In this document: in pieces, positions 42,038 to 51,328 of the stretch
How the letters are laid out: each line of letters begins with the position of its first letter
Position numbering within the stretch: the stretch's first letter is position 1
Source: Neisseria perflava
GTDB taxonomy: Bacteria > Pseudomonadota > Gammaproteobacteria > Burkholderiales > Neisseriaceae
Assembly (NCBI RefSeq): GCF_024170405.1
Contig: NZ_JALJYC010000013.1
Coordinates: forward strand, 7,025 to 71,024
Direction of reading: 5' to 3'
Length of the DNA stretch: 64,000 bases
Translations under genes and position numbers: made by a program
Notes under the pieces: model-generated
What the model saw: the letters and a program-made list of their open reading frames with translations, nothing else
Databases searched by the model: none
What the model was told of the DNA's origin: nothing

Positions 42038-42067
42038 TTGAATATTATCTATTATCATTTGTATAAT
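42038..42067 (+). promoter_or_regulatory. Fur-box promoter of the TonB-dependent receptor
   Basis: TTGAAT (42038-42043) and TATAAT (42062-42067) are 18 bases apart. The sequence between them, AATATTATCTATTATCATTT (42041-42060), read on the minus strand as AAATGATAATAGATAATATT, matches the Fur consensus of GATAAT units. Fur would therefore cover the promoter when iron is plentiful. The rest of the 41695-42152 gap holds a single uptake sequence (41966-41977) and no gene. Confidence 0.65.
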
Positions 42068-42152
42068 GCCGGAAATCACGGTTTGTTTGATTATGTAAAG
42101 CCGTCTGAAACACCCAAAACAACACCAACACGAATCAAAACAAGGAAAGATG

Positions 42153-44366
42153 ATGAAATTCAATAAATTGTTTCTTGCCGTTGCCGCCATCGGCAGCAGC
42201 CTGCCAGCCGTTGCCGCCGATGCCGAATACAATGCCGATTTGCCCACCGTCCACGTGGTCGGACAAACCACACCGCCGGCGCGCAGCGTGAGCGAAATCG
42301 GTTACGAACAAATCCAAAACGAGCAGCCCAAAGACCTGAAACAGCTGCTGAAAAACGAAGTCGGCGTGAGCGTCACCGCTGCTCCCGGTTCGCGCCAAGG
42401 CAACGACAGCGTCAACATCCGAGGATTGAGCGGCAACCGCGTCGGCATGGACATCGACGGTATTCCGCTGCCCGAAGCACAGGAAAGCAAAATCTTCACC
42501 TCCACAGGTCTGGCTTTCGGCCGGGGCAACTTTATCGAAACCACCTCTCTGCGCAGCGCCACCATCGAGCGCGGAGCGGAAGCCGAAGGCTTGGCCGGTT
42601 CGGTACAGTTCCGCACGGTTGACCCGCAAGACCTCTTGAAAGGCCGCAAATTCGGTGGCTACATTGAAGGCGGTTACCAAAGCGCCGACAAAGGCAAAAC
42701 CGTCAGCGGCGGCGTGGCAGCCGAAGCCGGAATCTGGCAAGGTATGGTCATGGGCACTTACCGCCTCGGCCACGAAACCGAAACACGCGGCGATGTCGGC
42801 GGCACGGGCGCAACCCGTACCGAAGCCGATCCGCTGGATTACAACAGCCGCTATTTCCTGACCAAACACCATTTCCAAATCACGCCGCAACAGCGCGTCA
42901 CCCTGACCGCCGAGCATTTGAAGCGTAATCAATGGATGGACAACCTGTCTAAATTAACCAGCAGCACTTCCCGAGGCGTGACCACCACCTACAACGCCGA
43001 CGATACCAGCGACAAAAACACCCGCAACCGCGTCTCACTGGCGCACCGCTATGAAGGCGAAGGCTGGCTGGAGCAAGTCAACAGCCAAATCTATTGGCAG
43101 GACAGCCGCACCGACAACCGCCGTGTGCGCGATTACACTACCACCCGCTCCGGTGTCTCCAGCAACACTGTGCGCTTGGATACGGGCAATACCCGCGACA
43201 CCGTTTGGGGCTTGGACAGCGAAGGCAAAAGCAGCTTCACTACCGGCGCGATCAAACAAGATTGGCGTTACGGCATCAAATTCGCGCAGCATGACCTGAC
43301 CTACGACAATTACAGCACCTCGACCACCGCCGCCATGACCCGCAATCCGTCGGCCGACGCCAAAGTCACTTCTGCCGCCGCCTATGCCGACGGCACGCTC
43401 GACTTCGGCAACTGGCTACTGCAACCCGGCCTGCGCGTGGATTATTACCGTTATAGTCCTGATTTTTCCAGCTATACCTCGGTCAATGCGTCGGCAGAAG
43501 ATGTCAAAAAGCAAGACAAATGGGCAGCCAGTCCGCATATCGGCGTGGTGTGGAAACTCGACCCGCTGCTCCAACCTTATGCGCAATACGCACGCGGCTT
43601 TCGTGCACCGTCGGCGCAGCAGCTTTCCAGCTCTTGGGGTTACAGCGGCACCTATTCGATTATCGGCAACGGTAATCTGAAACCGGAATACGCGGATAAT
43701 TTTGAAATCGGCGCACGCGGTAAAAATGCCGTTTTCGAGTATCAGATTGTCGGCTACAACAACCTGTATAAAAACTTTATCGACTACAACACCGTTCAGG
43801 CGTCGATTCCGATGCTTATTCAATACCATAACTTCGACCGCGCCCGCATTTACGGCGCGGAAGCCAACGCCACTTGGAAATTCGCCCCGAATTGGAAACT
43901 CAACGGCGCCATCGCCTTCTCTCGCGGCTACACCAAAAACAGTCCCGATACCAATTCCGGCGACAACAACGGCGGCAAGCAGCCGATTAACAGCATCAAT
44001 CCGCTGAAAATCCAACTGGGTTTGGCTTACGATACCGAGCGCTGGGGCGGCAATGTGTTGCTGACCCGCGTCAACGGCAAATCCTCCAGCCAAATCAGCG
44101 GCAGCAGCTACAACCCGACCCGCCATTACACGCTGGTGGACTTGGGTGCTTATTGGAAACCGACCAAAAACCTGAGCCTGAGCGCAGGCGCGAACAACCT
44201 GTTTAACCAAAAATATTGGAACTGGGCAGACATTTCCTATCTGGCGGTGCGCAGCACCTACTCCGGCGCGTATGACTACTTCACCAGCAGCATGAATGCG
44301 ACCAACGCGGATTACTACACCGCGCCGGGACGCAACTTTACGCTGGGGCTGCGTTATACTTTCTAA
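42153..44366 (+). CDS. TonB-dependent outer membrane receptor (haem/haemoglobin type)
   Basis: The ATG at 42153 is six bases behind AGGA (an ATG just before it, at 42150, is also possible), giving 737 residues. A signal peptide (cut after PAVAA), a TonB-box-like LPTVHVVGQ, and a plug domain with NEVGVSVTAAP and SVNIRGLSGNRVGMDIDGIP are followed by a 22-strand barrel ending in RYTF. QYARGFRAPSAQQLSSSW contains the FRAP box of haem and haemoglobin/transferrin receptors. Fur control is suggested by the promoter. The ligand is not certain; haem or haemoglobin is the best guess. Expression could couple to fur elsewhere in the window. Confidence 0.85.
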   Translation: MKFNKLFLAVAAIGSSLPAVAADAEYNADLPTVHVVGQTTPPARSVSEIGYEQIQNEQPKDLKQLLKNEVGVSVTAAPGSRQGNDSVNIRGLSGNRVGMDIDGIPLPEAQESKIFTSTGLAFGRGNFIETTSLRSATIERGAEAEGLAGSVQFRTVDPQDLLKGRKFGGYIEGGYQSADKGKTVSGGVAAEAGIWQGMVMGTYRLGHETETRGDVGGTGATRTEADPLDYNSRYFLTKHHFQITPQQRVTLTAEHLKRNQWMDNLSKLTSSTSRGVTTTYNADDTSDKNTRNRVSLAHRYEGEGWLEQVNSQIYWQDSRTDNRRVRDYTTTRSGVSSNTVRLDTGNTRDTVWGLDSEGKSSFTTGAIKQDWRYGIKFAQHDLTYDNYSTSTTAAMTRNPSADAKVTSAAAYADGTLDFGNWLLQPGLRVDYYRYSPDFSSYTSVNASAEDVKKQDKWAASPHIGVVWKLDPLLQPYAQYARGFRAPSAQQLSSSWGYSGTYSIIGNGNLKPEYADNFEIGARGKNAVFEYQIVGYNNLYKNFIDYNTVQASIPMLIQYHNFDRARIYGAEANATWKFAPNWKLNGAIAFSRGYTKNSPDTNSGDNNGGKQPINSINPLKIQLGLAYDTERWGGNVLLTRVNGKSSSQISGSSYNPTRHYTLVDLGAYWKPTKNLSLSAGANNLFNQKYWNWADISYLAVRSTYSGAYDYFTSSMNATNADYYTAPGRNFTLGLRYTF

Positions 44367-44396
44367 AGAGTTTCGGTTTGACATACCGTAATGGCA

Positions 44397-44433
44397 AAGG
44401 CCGTCTGAAAACCGCCGTTTTTCAGACGGCCTT
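44397..44433. terminator. Inverted DUS pair after the receptor gene
   Basis: AAGGCCGTCTGAAAA and TTTTTCAGACGGCCTT lie 31 bases behind the stop. Confidence 0.7.
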
Positions 44434-44529
44434 ACCCTTCCCATTTTGCTCCACACCCGCAACCCAAGCGCAATCCCCTATTTTGCTTTACAATAACGGT
44501 CTATTTGTCTTTCAAATCTTAGCAATCCG

Positions 44530-46830
44530 ATGACTGAACACACCGCTCCCGCCGCTGTCGGCGAAGATTACCTGCTGCTCGGCCAATATGCCGAACGCGC
44601 CTACCTCGAATACGCCATGAGCGTGGTCAAAGGCCGCGCCTTGCCTGATGTTTCAGACGGCCAGAAGCCGGTGCAGCGGCGTATCCTGTATGCCATGCGC
44701 GACATGGGTTTGACGGCGGGCGCGAAGCCGGTGAAATCGGCGCGTGTGGTCGGCGAGATTTTGGGTAAATACCACCCCCACGGCGACAGCTCCGCCTATG
44801 AAGCAATGGTGCGCATGGCGCAGGATTTTACCCTGCGCTATCCGCTCATCGACGGTATCGGCAACTTCGGCTCGCGCGACGGCGACGGCGCGGCGGCCAT
44901 GCGTTATACCGAAGCGCGGCTGACGCCGATTGCCGAATTGCTGTTGTCGGAAATTCATCAGGGCACGGTGGATTTTGTGCCCAACTACGACGGCGCATTT
45001 GAAGAGCCGCTGCATCTGCCCGCCCGTCTGCCGATGGTTTTGCTCAACGGCGCATCAGGCATCGCGGTGGGCATGGCTACGGAAATCCCGTCGCACAACC
45101 TGACCGAAGTGACCCAAGCGGCGATTGCGCTGCTGAAAAAACCGGCCTTGGACACTGCCGATTTGATGGCCTACATCCCTGCGCCCGACTTTGCAGGCGG
45201 CGGCCAAATCATTACCCCTGCCGCCGATTTGCAGCATTTGTATGAAACCGGCAAAGGCAGCGTGCGCGTGCGGGCGCGTTATGAAATCGAAAAACTGGCG
45301 CGCGGCCAGTGGCGTGTGGTGGTGACCGAGCTGCCGCCCAACACCAGCACGCAGAAAATCCTCGCCGAAATCGAAGAGCAGACCAACCCCAAACCGAAAG
45401 CGGGCAAAAAGCAGCTCAACCAAGATCAGCTCAATACCAAAAAACTGATGTTGGATTTAATCGACAAAGTGCGCGATGAGAGCGACGGCGAGCAGCCCGT
45501 GCGCATTGTGTTCGAGCCAAAATCCAGCCGTATCGAGCCGGAAGCGTTTATGAACACGCTGATGGCGCAAACCTCGCTGGAAGGCAATGTGCCGGTAAAC
45601 CTGGTGATGATGGGCTCAGACAACCGCCCGGCGCAGAAAAACCTGAAAACCATTTTGCAGGAATGGCTGGATTTCCGCGTCGTGACCGTGACCCGCCGTT
45701 TGCAGTTCCGCTTGAGCCAAGTGGAAAAACGCCTGCATATTCTCGAAGGCCGTCTGAAAGTTTTTCTGCACATCGACGAAGTTATCCGCGTCATCCGTGA
45801 GAGCGACGAGCCCAAGCCGGAATTGATGAAAGCTTTTGGTTTGAGCGAAATCCAAGCGGAAGACATTTTGGAAATCCGCCTGCGCCAACTGGCGCGTTTG
45901 GAAGGCTTCAAGCTGGAAAAAGAGTTGAACGAATTACAGGAAGAGCAAGGCCGTCTGAATATTTTGCTGGGCGATGAAGGCGAAAAGAAAAAGCTTATCA
46001 TCAAAGAAATGCAGGCGGACATGAAGCAGTTTGGCGACGCACGCTGCACGCTGGTGGAAGAAGCCGGCCGCGCCACGCTGACCCAGACCACCGCCGACGA
46101 GCCTGTTACCCTGATTCTGTCGGCCAAAGGCTGGATACGCAGCCGCTCCGGACACAATCTGGATTTGAGCCAAACTTCGTTTAAAGAAGGCGACCGTTTG
46201 CAGCAAACGCTGGAAGGGCGCACCGTGTGGCCGGTCATCGTGCTTGACACGCAAGGCCGCACCTACACGCTGGACGCGGCGGAAATCCCCGGCGGACGCG
46301 GCGACGGCGTGCCGGTGTCCTCATTAATCGAACTGCACAACGGCGCGGAAGTGGCCGCCATCCTCACCGGCCTGCCCGAGCAGCATTATCTCTTGAGCAA
46401 CAGCGGCGGTTACGGCTTTATCACCAGACTCGGCGATATGGTCAGCCGCATTAAAGCGGGCAAAGTGGTCATGTCGCTGGATAAGGGCGAAAACGTGCTG
46501 CCGCCGGTGGCCGTGTACACTTCTTCGCTGATTAACCCCGATTGCAAAGTGGTGGCACTGACCGACCAAGACCGCGCTTTGGCGTTTATGCTGGGCGAAT
46601 TGAAAGTGATGGCCAAAGGCCGCGGCTTGCAACTCATCAGCCTGCACGAGGGCGAGAAGCTGGCGCATGTGCTGACGACGACCGCCCCTGCCGTGGCGCT
46701 GGAAAGCGTGGGCAAACGCGGCGCAGTGCATAAGGAAAACATCAGCATTGCCGAGATTGACGGCAAGCGCGGCAGAAAAGGCAAGGCGCTGAATCTGTCA
46801 GGCCGTCTGAAAGGTTTGTTTGACGAATAA
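44530..46830 (+). CDS. parC: DNA topoisomerase IV subunit A
   Basis: The 766-residue type IIA topoisomerase subunit decatenates chromosomes with ParE. The breakage-reunion domain opens with YLEYAMSVVKGRALPDVSDG and carries the active-site Tyr in AAMRYTEARL. The quinolone-resistance region reads KYHPHGDSSAYEAMV, so D86, S87, S88 and E91 are all the susceptible residues. C-terminal beta-pinwheel blades follow from about 520. The Lys/Arg-rich end RKGKALNLSGRLKGLF is intact. A terminator follows at 46871. Confidence 0.98.
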   Translation: MTEHTAPAAVGEDYLLLGQYAERAYLEYAMSVVKGRALPDVSDGQKPVQRRILYAMRDMGLTAGAKPVKSARVVGEILGKYHPHGDSSAYEAMVRMAQDFTLRYPLIDGIGNFGSRDGDGAAAMRYTEARLTPIAELLLSEIHQGTVDFVPNYDGAFEEPLHLPARLPMVLLNGASGIAVGMATEIPSHNLTEVTQAAIALLKKPALDTADLMAYIPAPDFAGGGQIITPAADLQHLYETGKGSVRVRARYEIEKLARGQWRVVVTELPPNTSTQKILAEIEEQTNPKPKAGKKQLNQDQLNTKKLMLDLIDKVRDESDGEQPVRIVFEPKSSRIEPEAFMNTLMAQTSLEGNVPVNLVMMGSDNRPAQKNLKTILQEWLDFRVVTVTRRLQFRLSQVEKRLHILEGRLKVFLHIDEVIRVIRESDEPKPELMKAFGLSEIQAEDILEIRLRQLARLEGFKLEKELNELQEEQGRLNILLGDEGEKKKLIIKEMQADMKQFGDARCTLVEEAGRATLTQTTADEPVTLILSAKGWIRSRSGHNLDLSQTSFKEGDRLQQTLEGRTVWPVIVLDTQGRTYTLDAAEIPGGRGDGVPVSSLIELHNGAEVAAILTGLPEQHYLLSNSGGYGFITRLGDMVSRIKAGKVVMSLDKGENVLPPVAVYTSSLINPDCKVVALTDQDRALAFMLGELKVMAKGRGLQLISLHEGEKLAHVLTTTAPAVALESVGKRGAVHKENISIAEIDGKRGRKGKALNLSGRLKGLFDE

Positions 46831-46870
46831 TCCGTGGATTTGTATGCCAAATTCAACGCAAAAAGCAGTG

Positions 46871-46904
46871 AAAAAGCCTGTTCAGGCCGTCTGAACGGCT
46901 TTTT
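46871..46904 (+). terminator. Terminator of parC built around a DUS
   Basis: The hairpin AAAAAGCC-GTTCAG / CTGAAC-GGCTTTTT has a GCCGT loop; the uptake sequence AGGCCGTCTGAA is embedded in it. Confidence 0.85.
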
Positions 46905-47078
46905 CATGATTGTTTTGTACAAACGTCATCATAAATTGCAGCAAATCCGTTATACTTTTTTTCCTGACGATTTCGACCGCTTACTGGGACGGCAAAACCG
47001 AAACCGGCAAATTCCTTGAAAATTTGCCGCCGTAATCAAAAATCCGCAACGATAACAATAAACAAGGCAATCTGAAGC

Positions 47079-48656
47079 ATGACAAAATTCGGCAACACAG
47101 AATTGGAAAACCTGGGCGAGCGCATACCGGGGCTGATTAACATCGCCCGGATTGCCATCGTCCTGTCTTTGCTTGTGTTTCAAATCTTCGGCACATACAG
47201 CGGCATTTTCTCCGAAGCGTCTTTCCCGAAAATGGAATTTTACAGCTGGGCGGCGGCGTATGCCGTCTTAATCTTGCTGTCCATTTTCCGCCCCGACTGG
47301 CAATGGCAGTCGCTGGCTTTGCCTAATGCCAGCGCGGTGGTCGATATTTCCATGATGATGATTCTGGTGTATATCGCCGGCGGTTTGGATTCGGGTTTCG
47401 GCATTTTGGTGCTGCCGTTTGTCGCCACCTCCTGCCTGCTCAGCTACGGCCATTATCCGCTGCTGCATGCGGGCTATGCGGCCATGCTGTTTGTCATCAA
47501 TATGCTGCTGGACGGCAGTTTGAAATTCAATCCCTTTAGCTGGGACAACCGCAGCGTGATTGAAGGCGGGCTGCTGATAACCGCCTGCTATCTGGTTGCC
47601 GTTCTGACTGCCTTTGCCGCCAAATATCTGGAAAAAGCCACCGAATCGGCCAACAAACACCAGCTGGCCTACCGCCGTCTCAGCGGGCTCAACCGCTTGG
47701 TGCTCAACCGCGTTCAGGAAGCTGTGGTTGTGATTGACGCTTCCCAACGGGTATGGCTGTTCAACAAACAAGCCAAAACCTATTTTCCCAACTTGGCCGT
47801 CGATCAGCAGGAATTGGTGTTTTCCGAATTGGTCGCCCGTTGGCAGTATCAGCCCGACAAAGCCTTTGAAACCGACATCCATATTTTCCAACACGCCATG
47901 CATGTGCGCGCCGTGCCGCTGATTCAGGAGCAAACCGAGCTTCTAATGCTGTATGTTCGCTCTTTGCGCGAAGTGGCGGCGGAAGCGATGTCCACCAAGC
48001 TGACTTCGCTCGGCCAACTGACCGCTAATCTGGCGCACGAAATCCGCAATCCCATGTCGGCCATCCGCCACGCCAGCGATTTGTTACAAGAAGACGACGA
48101 ACCCGATCCGGCCAAAACCAAGCTCTACGGCATTATCGACAGCAACATCCGCCGTATCGACAAAATGCTCGAAGACGTGTCGTTGCTCAACAAGCGCGAC
48201 AACATCAGCCGCGAGCCGATGAACCTGATGAAATTCTGGCTCAATTTCAAACAGGAATTCACGCTCAACAATCCCGCCGCCATCGGCTGCCTGCGCATGA
48301 ACATGGACGGCAACAACCTAACCATATTGGCCGACGCCATGCATGTGCAGCAGATTATGTGGAACTTGTGCAACAATGCTTGGCGCCACAGCCGCCAAGA
48401 TGAAAACGCCATTACCGTGCTCATCCGCCCGAGCGGTCGCATGCACGTCTCCATTGTGGTGGCCGACAACGGCAAAGGCATTACGCCCGAGGTGCGCAGC
48501 CATCTTTTCGAGCCTTTCTATACCACCGAAAAACAAGGTACAGGCTTGGGGCTGTATGTCGCCCGCGAGCTGGCGCATGCCAATATGGGACAACTACACT
48601 ATCACGCCGAAATGAACGGCTTTGAACTGATTTTACCGAGGGAAGCGAATGAGTAA
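47079..48656 (+). CDS. pilS: Sensor histidine kinase PilS
   Basis: The 525-residue kinase has an N-terminal module of about six membrane segments (22-200) and a PAS-like region (about 220-300). The phosphorylated His lies in LGQLTANLAHEIRNPMSAIRHA, and the ATPase has N (WNLCNNAWRHS), G1 (DNGKGI) and G2 (GTGLGLYVARE) boxes. It best matches PilS, which with PilR controls type IV pilin genes through sigma-54. An NtrY-like label is the alternative. It overlaps pilR by eight bases. Confidence 0.82.
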   Translation: MTKFGNTELENLGERIPGLINIARIAIVLSLLVFQIFGTYSGIFSEASFPKMEFYSWAAAYAVLILLSIFRPDWQWQSLALPNASAVVDISMMMILVYIAGGLDSGFGILVLPFVATSCLLSYGHYPLLHAGYAAMLFVINMLLDGSLKFNPFSWDNRSVIEGGLLITACYLVAVLTAFAAKYLEKATESANKHQLAYRRLSGLNRLVLNRVQEAVVVIDASQRVWLFNKQAKTYFPNLAVDQQELVFSELVARWQYQPDKAFETDIHIFQHAMHVRAVPLIQEQTELLMLYVRSLREVAAEAMSTKLTSLGQLTANLAHEIRNPMSAIRHASDLLQEDDEPDPAKTKLYGIIDSNIRRIDKMLEDVSLLNKRDNISREPMNLMKFWLNFKQEFTLNNPAAIGCLRMNMDGNNLTILADAMHVQQIMWNLCNNAWRHSRQDENAITVLIRPSGRMHVSIVVADNGKGITPEVRSHLFEPFYTTEKQGTGLGLYVARELAHANMGQLHYHAEMNGFELILPREANE

Positions 48657-50292
48657 ACTGCAAGACCCCGTGTTGGTTGTCGATGACGAAGCCGACATCC
48701 GCGACCTGATGGAAATGACCCTGATGAAAATGGGTCTGCGCGTCGAAACCGCCGCCGGTGTCGAAGAAGCCAAAGACAAACTCGACGACCGCGATTATTC
48801 GCTGGTTCTGACCGACATGCGTATGCCCGACGGCTCAGGTTTGGAAGTGGTGCAATACATCAACGAGTTGATGTTGGACACCCCCGTGGCGGTGATTACC
48901 GCTTTCGGCAATGCCGACCAAGCCGTCGAAGCGCTCAAAGCCGGCGCTTTCGACTACCTGCAAAAGCCGATTACCCTGTCGCAACTGCGCTCCTTAGTCA
49001 AATCGGCGGTATCGGTATCTGACCATGCCGAAGCCCTTACCCCACCACCGCAGGAAAAGCCCAAACCCGCGCCGGTGATGGCGGCATTAAACCAGATGCC
49101 GTCTGAAAAAACACCGACGCCGGTTACGCCTGCGCCGCCGCCCAAATCTGTGCAGCGTACATTCAACCAGCCCTTGTCCGTCCCCGACGGGCTGCGTTCG
49201 CTCAAAGAGCGTTTCAGCAGCGGCGACATCACGCCGCAAGCGCAGCAAGAGCCGCAACTGGGCGGCGAGAGCGACATGCCGCGTCTGTTGGGCAGCTCGC
49301 CGCAGATGGTGGAAGTGCGCCACCTTATCCGCCGTCTGGCGCGCAGCAACGTCCCCGTTTACATCGCGGGCGAATCGGGTACGGGCAAAGAGCAGGCTGC
49401 GCGTACCATCCATGAATTGTCCGACCGCGCCGACAAACCCTTTATCGCCGTCAACTGCGGTGCGATTCCGGAAAACCTGATGGAAAGCGAGTTTTTCGGT
49501 TACAAAAAAGGCAGCTTCACCGGCGCCGACCAAGACCGTTTGGGCTTTTTCCAACATGCCGACGGCGGCACACTGTTTCTCGATGAAGTGGCCGATTTAC
49601 CGCTGGCCATGCAGGTCAAGCTGCTGCGTGCGATTCAGGAAAAAGCCGTTCGCCGTATCGGTGATGCGCGGGAAAGCTTTGTCGATGTGCGCATCGTCTG
49701 CGCCACGCATAAAAATCTGGAAGCGCTGGTGGCTTCCGGCGCTTTCCGCCAAGACTTGTATTACCGCTTAAACGTCGTTTCGCTGCATATGCCGCCCTTG
49801 CGCGAAATGCGCGAAGATTTGGGCGCGCTGATTTTGTATCTGCTCTACAAACACCGCCACGGCAGCCAAACCTACCAGCTCAGCGCCAAAGCGCAGGAAG
49901 CCCTGCTGCATTACAGCTATCCCGGCAATTTCCGCGAATTGGAAAATATTTTGGAACGCGCCGTTGCTCTGACCGTCGGCCAAGTGATCCAACTGGACGA
50001 TTTGCAGATTCAAAACACGCCTGTGCCGCAACATGCGCCGACCTCTAGCCGCCTGCCGACGCTGGAAGACATCGCCGAACCGGTTGCCCCGGCACACGGC
50101 TGGCAATACCAATCGCCCGAGCCGTTTGACCCGCGCAGCATGCAGATTCAGGATTACCTCGACCAAGTCGAGCGCGAAATCATCGAGCAGGCTTTGCAGC
50201 AAACCCGCTACAACCGTACCCAAGCGGCCAAGCTGTTGGGTATCAGCTTCCGCTCCATGCGCTACCGCATGGAACGCTTGGACATCAACTGA
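48649..50292 (+). CDS. pilR: Sigma-54-dependent response regulator PilR
   Basis: The 547-residue protein has a receiver domain (phospho-acceptor D56 in VLTDMRMPDG), then a Pro-rich linker (about 125-165) and a sigma-54 AAA+ domain. Walker A reads GESGTGKEQAART, the sigma-54-contact loop is GSFTGA (Ser in place of the common Ala, as in PilR proteins), and Walker B is GGTLFLDEVADLP. The C-terminal Fis-type helix-turn-helix (NRTQAAKLLGISFRSMRYRM) matches PilR endings. All key residues are kept, so it should be active if rpoN is functional in this genome. Confidence 0.85.
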   Translation: MSKLQDPVLVVDDEADIRDLMEMTLMKMGLRVETAAGVEEAKDKLDDRDYSLVLTDMRMPDGSGLEVVQYINELMLDTPVAVITAFGNADQAVEALKAGAFDYLQKPITLSQLRSLVKSAVSVSDHAEALTPPPQEKPKPAPVMAALNQMPSEKTPTPVTPAPPPKSVQRTFNQPLSVPDGLRSLKERFSSGDITPQAQQEPQLGGESDMPRLLGSSPQMVEVRHLIRRLARSNVPVYIAGESGTGKEQAARTIHELSDRADKPFIAVNCGAIPENLMESEFFGYKKGSFTGADQDRLGFFQHADGGTLFLDEVADLPLAMQVKLLRAIQEKAVRRIGDARESFVDVRIVCATHKNLEALVASGAFRQDLYYRLNVVSLHMPPLREMREDLGALILYLLYKHRHGSQTYQLSAKAQEALLHYSYPGNFRELENILERAVALTVGQVIQLDDLQIQNTPVPQHAPTSSRLPTLEDIAEPVAPAHGWQYQSPEPFDPRSMQIQDYLDQVEREIIEQALQQTRYNRTQAAKLLGISFRSMRYRMERLDIN

Positions 50293-50339
50293 TTTTCAGA
50301 CGGCCTGAATGACCTTATCTCATTAAGGCCGTCTGAAAC
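50293..50339. terminator. Inverted DUS pair after pilR
   Basis: TTTTCAGACGGCCT and AAGGCCGTCTGAAA face each other just behind the pilR stop. Confidence 0.7.
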
Positions 50340-50386
50340 ATCTGTTTGCATGCCGCCCTACCGTCTGATTCAGGCGGTTTTCTTTA

Positions 50387-50546
50387 GAACCTGTATTCAT
50401 AAGATTGATAGATGGATTTTTGTTGGATAATCATACAAATACAAGGCGATATTTATGCAAATTTGGACGATTGGCGTAAAAGTCCAACGCAGTAGGCGTG
50501 TGATTAGGCAATAAAAAGACGCTATCAAGATTGTGAATGCAGGTTC
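50387..50546. repeat. 160-bp MITE, copy 2
   Basis: The copy shares its ends (GAACCTGTATTCA ... GAATGCAGGTTC) and most of its interior with 39257-39418. It is flanked by TTA on both sides (50384-50386 and 50547-50549). The interior differs mainly around 50440-50475. It sits between pilR and rsmJ. Confidence 0.85.
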
Positions 50547-50574
50547 TTATGTTGACACAAAGGCCGTCTGAACC

Positions 50575-51327
50575 ATGACCCCGATTTACCTGATGCCGGA
50601 CGCAACCGAATCCGTGCGGGAAACCGCCCTGTCGTTCGGCCTGAATCCGGTTAACACCTTCCCATCGCAAGGCGAATACCTGCTGGCTGATTCAGACGGC
50701 ATCAGTTTGTGCCGCGCCGGAGAAAAAAGCCGCGTACAGGTAGATTTTGCCGGCGGCGCCGCGCAATACCGCCGCACCAAAGGCGGCGGCGAACTTATCG
50801 CCAAAGCCGTCAACCATACCGCCCGCCCTGCCGTTTGGGACGGCACCGGCGGTCTCGGCCGCGACAGCTTTGTCTTGGCCTCGCTCGGTTTGACCGTACA
50901 CACTTTCGAGCAAAATCCCGCCGTGGCCTGCCTGCTGCGCGACGGCCTCAACCGCGCTCTCGCCCATCCCGAAGTCGCCGATATTGCCCGCCGCATTACC
51001 CTGCATGTGGGCGATACCTGCACACTGCTGCCCGAATTGGCCGCCGCAGCCGAACGCCCCGATGTGGTGTATCTCGATCCAATGTATCCCGAGCGGCAAA
51101 AATCCGCCGCCGTAAAAAAAGAAATGGCTTATTTTCACGGCTTGGTCGGCGCGGCACAAGATGAAGCCGCGCTCCTTGCCGCCGCGCAGAAAGTGGCGAA
51201 AAAGCGCGTGGTCGTCAAACGCCCGCGCTTGGGCGAATTTCTCAACGGGCAAAAACCCGCCTACCAATATTCGGGTAAAAGCACCCGTTTCGATGTGTAT
51301 CTGCCGGATAATCCGGTACACGAATAA
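50575..51327 (+). CDS. rsmJ: 16S rRNA (guanine-1516-N2) methyltransferase
   Basis: The 250-residue SAM-dependent methyltransferase matches RsmJ (YhiQ): QVDFAGGAAQYRRTKGGGEL, the SAM loop VWDGTGGLGRDSFVLASLG, the catalytic VYLDPMYPERQKSAAVKKEM, and the terminal YSGKSTRFDVYLP. It methylates G1516 of 16S rRNA. An uptake sequence overlaps the start region. A repeat element begins right behind the stop codon. Confidence 0.95.
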   Translation: MTPIYLMPDATESVRETALSFGLNPVNTFPSQGEYLLADSDGISLCRAGEKSRVQVDFAGGAAQYRRTKGGGELIAKAVNHTARPAVWDGTGGLGRDSFVLASLGLTVHTFEQNPAVACLLRDGLNRALAHPEVADIARRITLHVGDTCTLLPELAAAAERPDVVYLDPMYPERQKSAAVKKEMAYFHGLVGAAQDEAALLAAAQKVAKKRVVVKRPRLGEFLNGQKPAYQYSGKSTRFDVYLPDNPVHE

Positions 51328-51328
51328 G

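Noticed and set aside
44530..46830. Quinolone-resistance substitution in ParC
   Set aside because: D86, S87, S88 and E91 are the susceptible residues.
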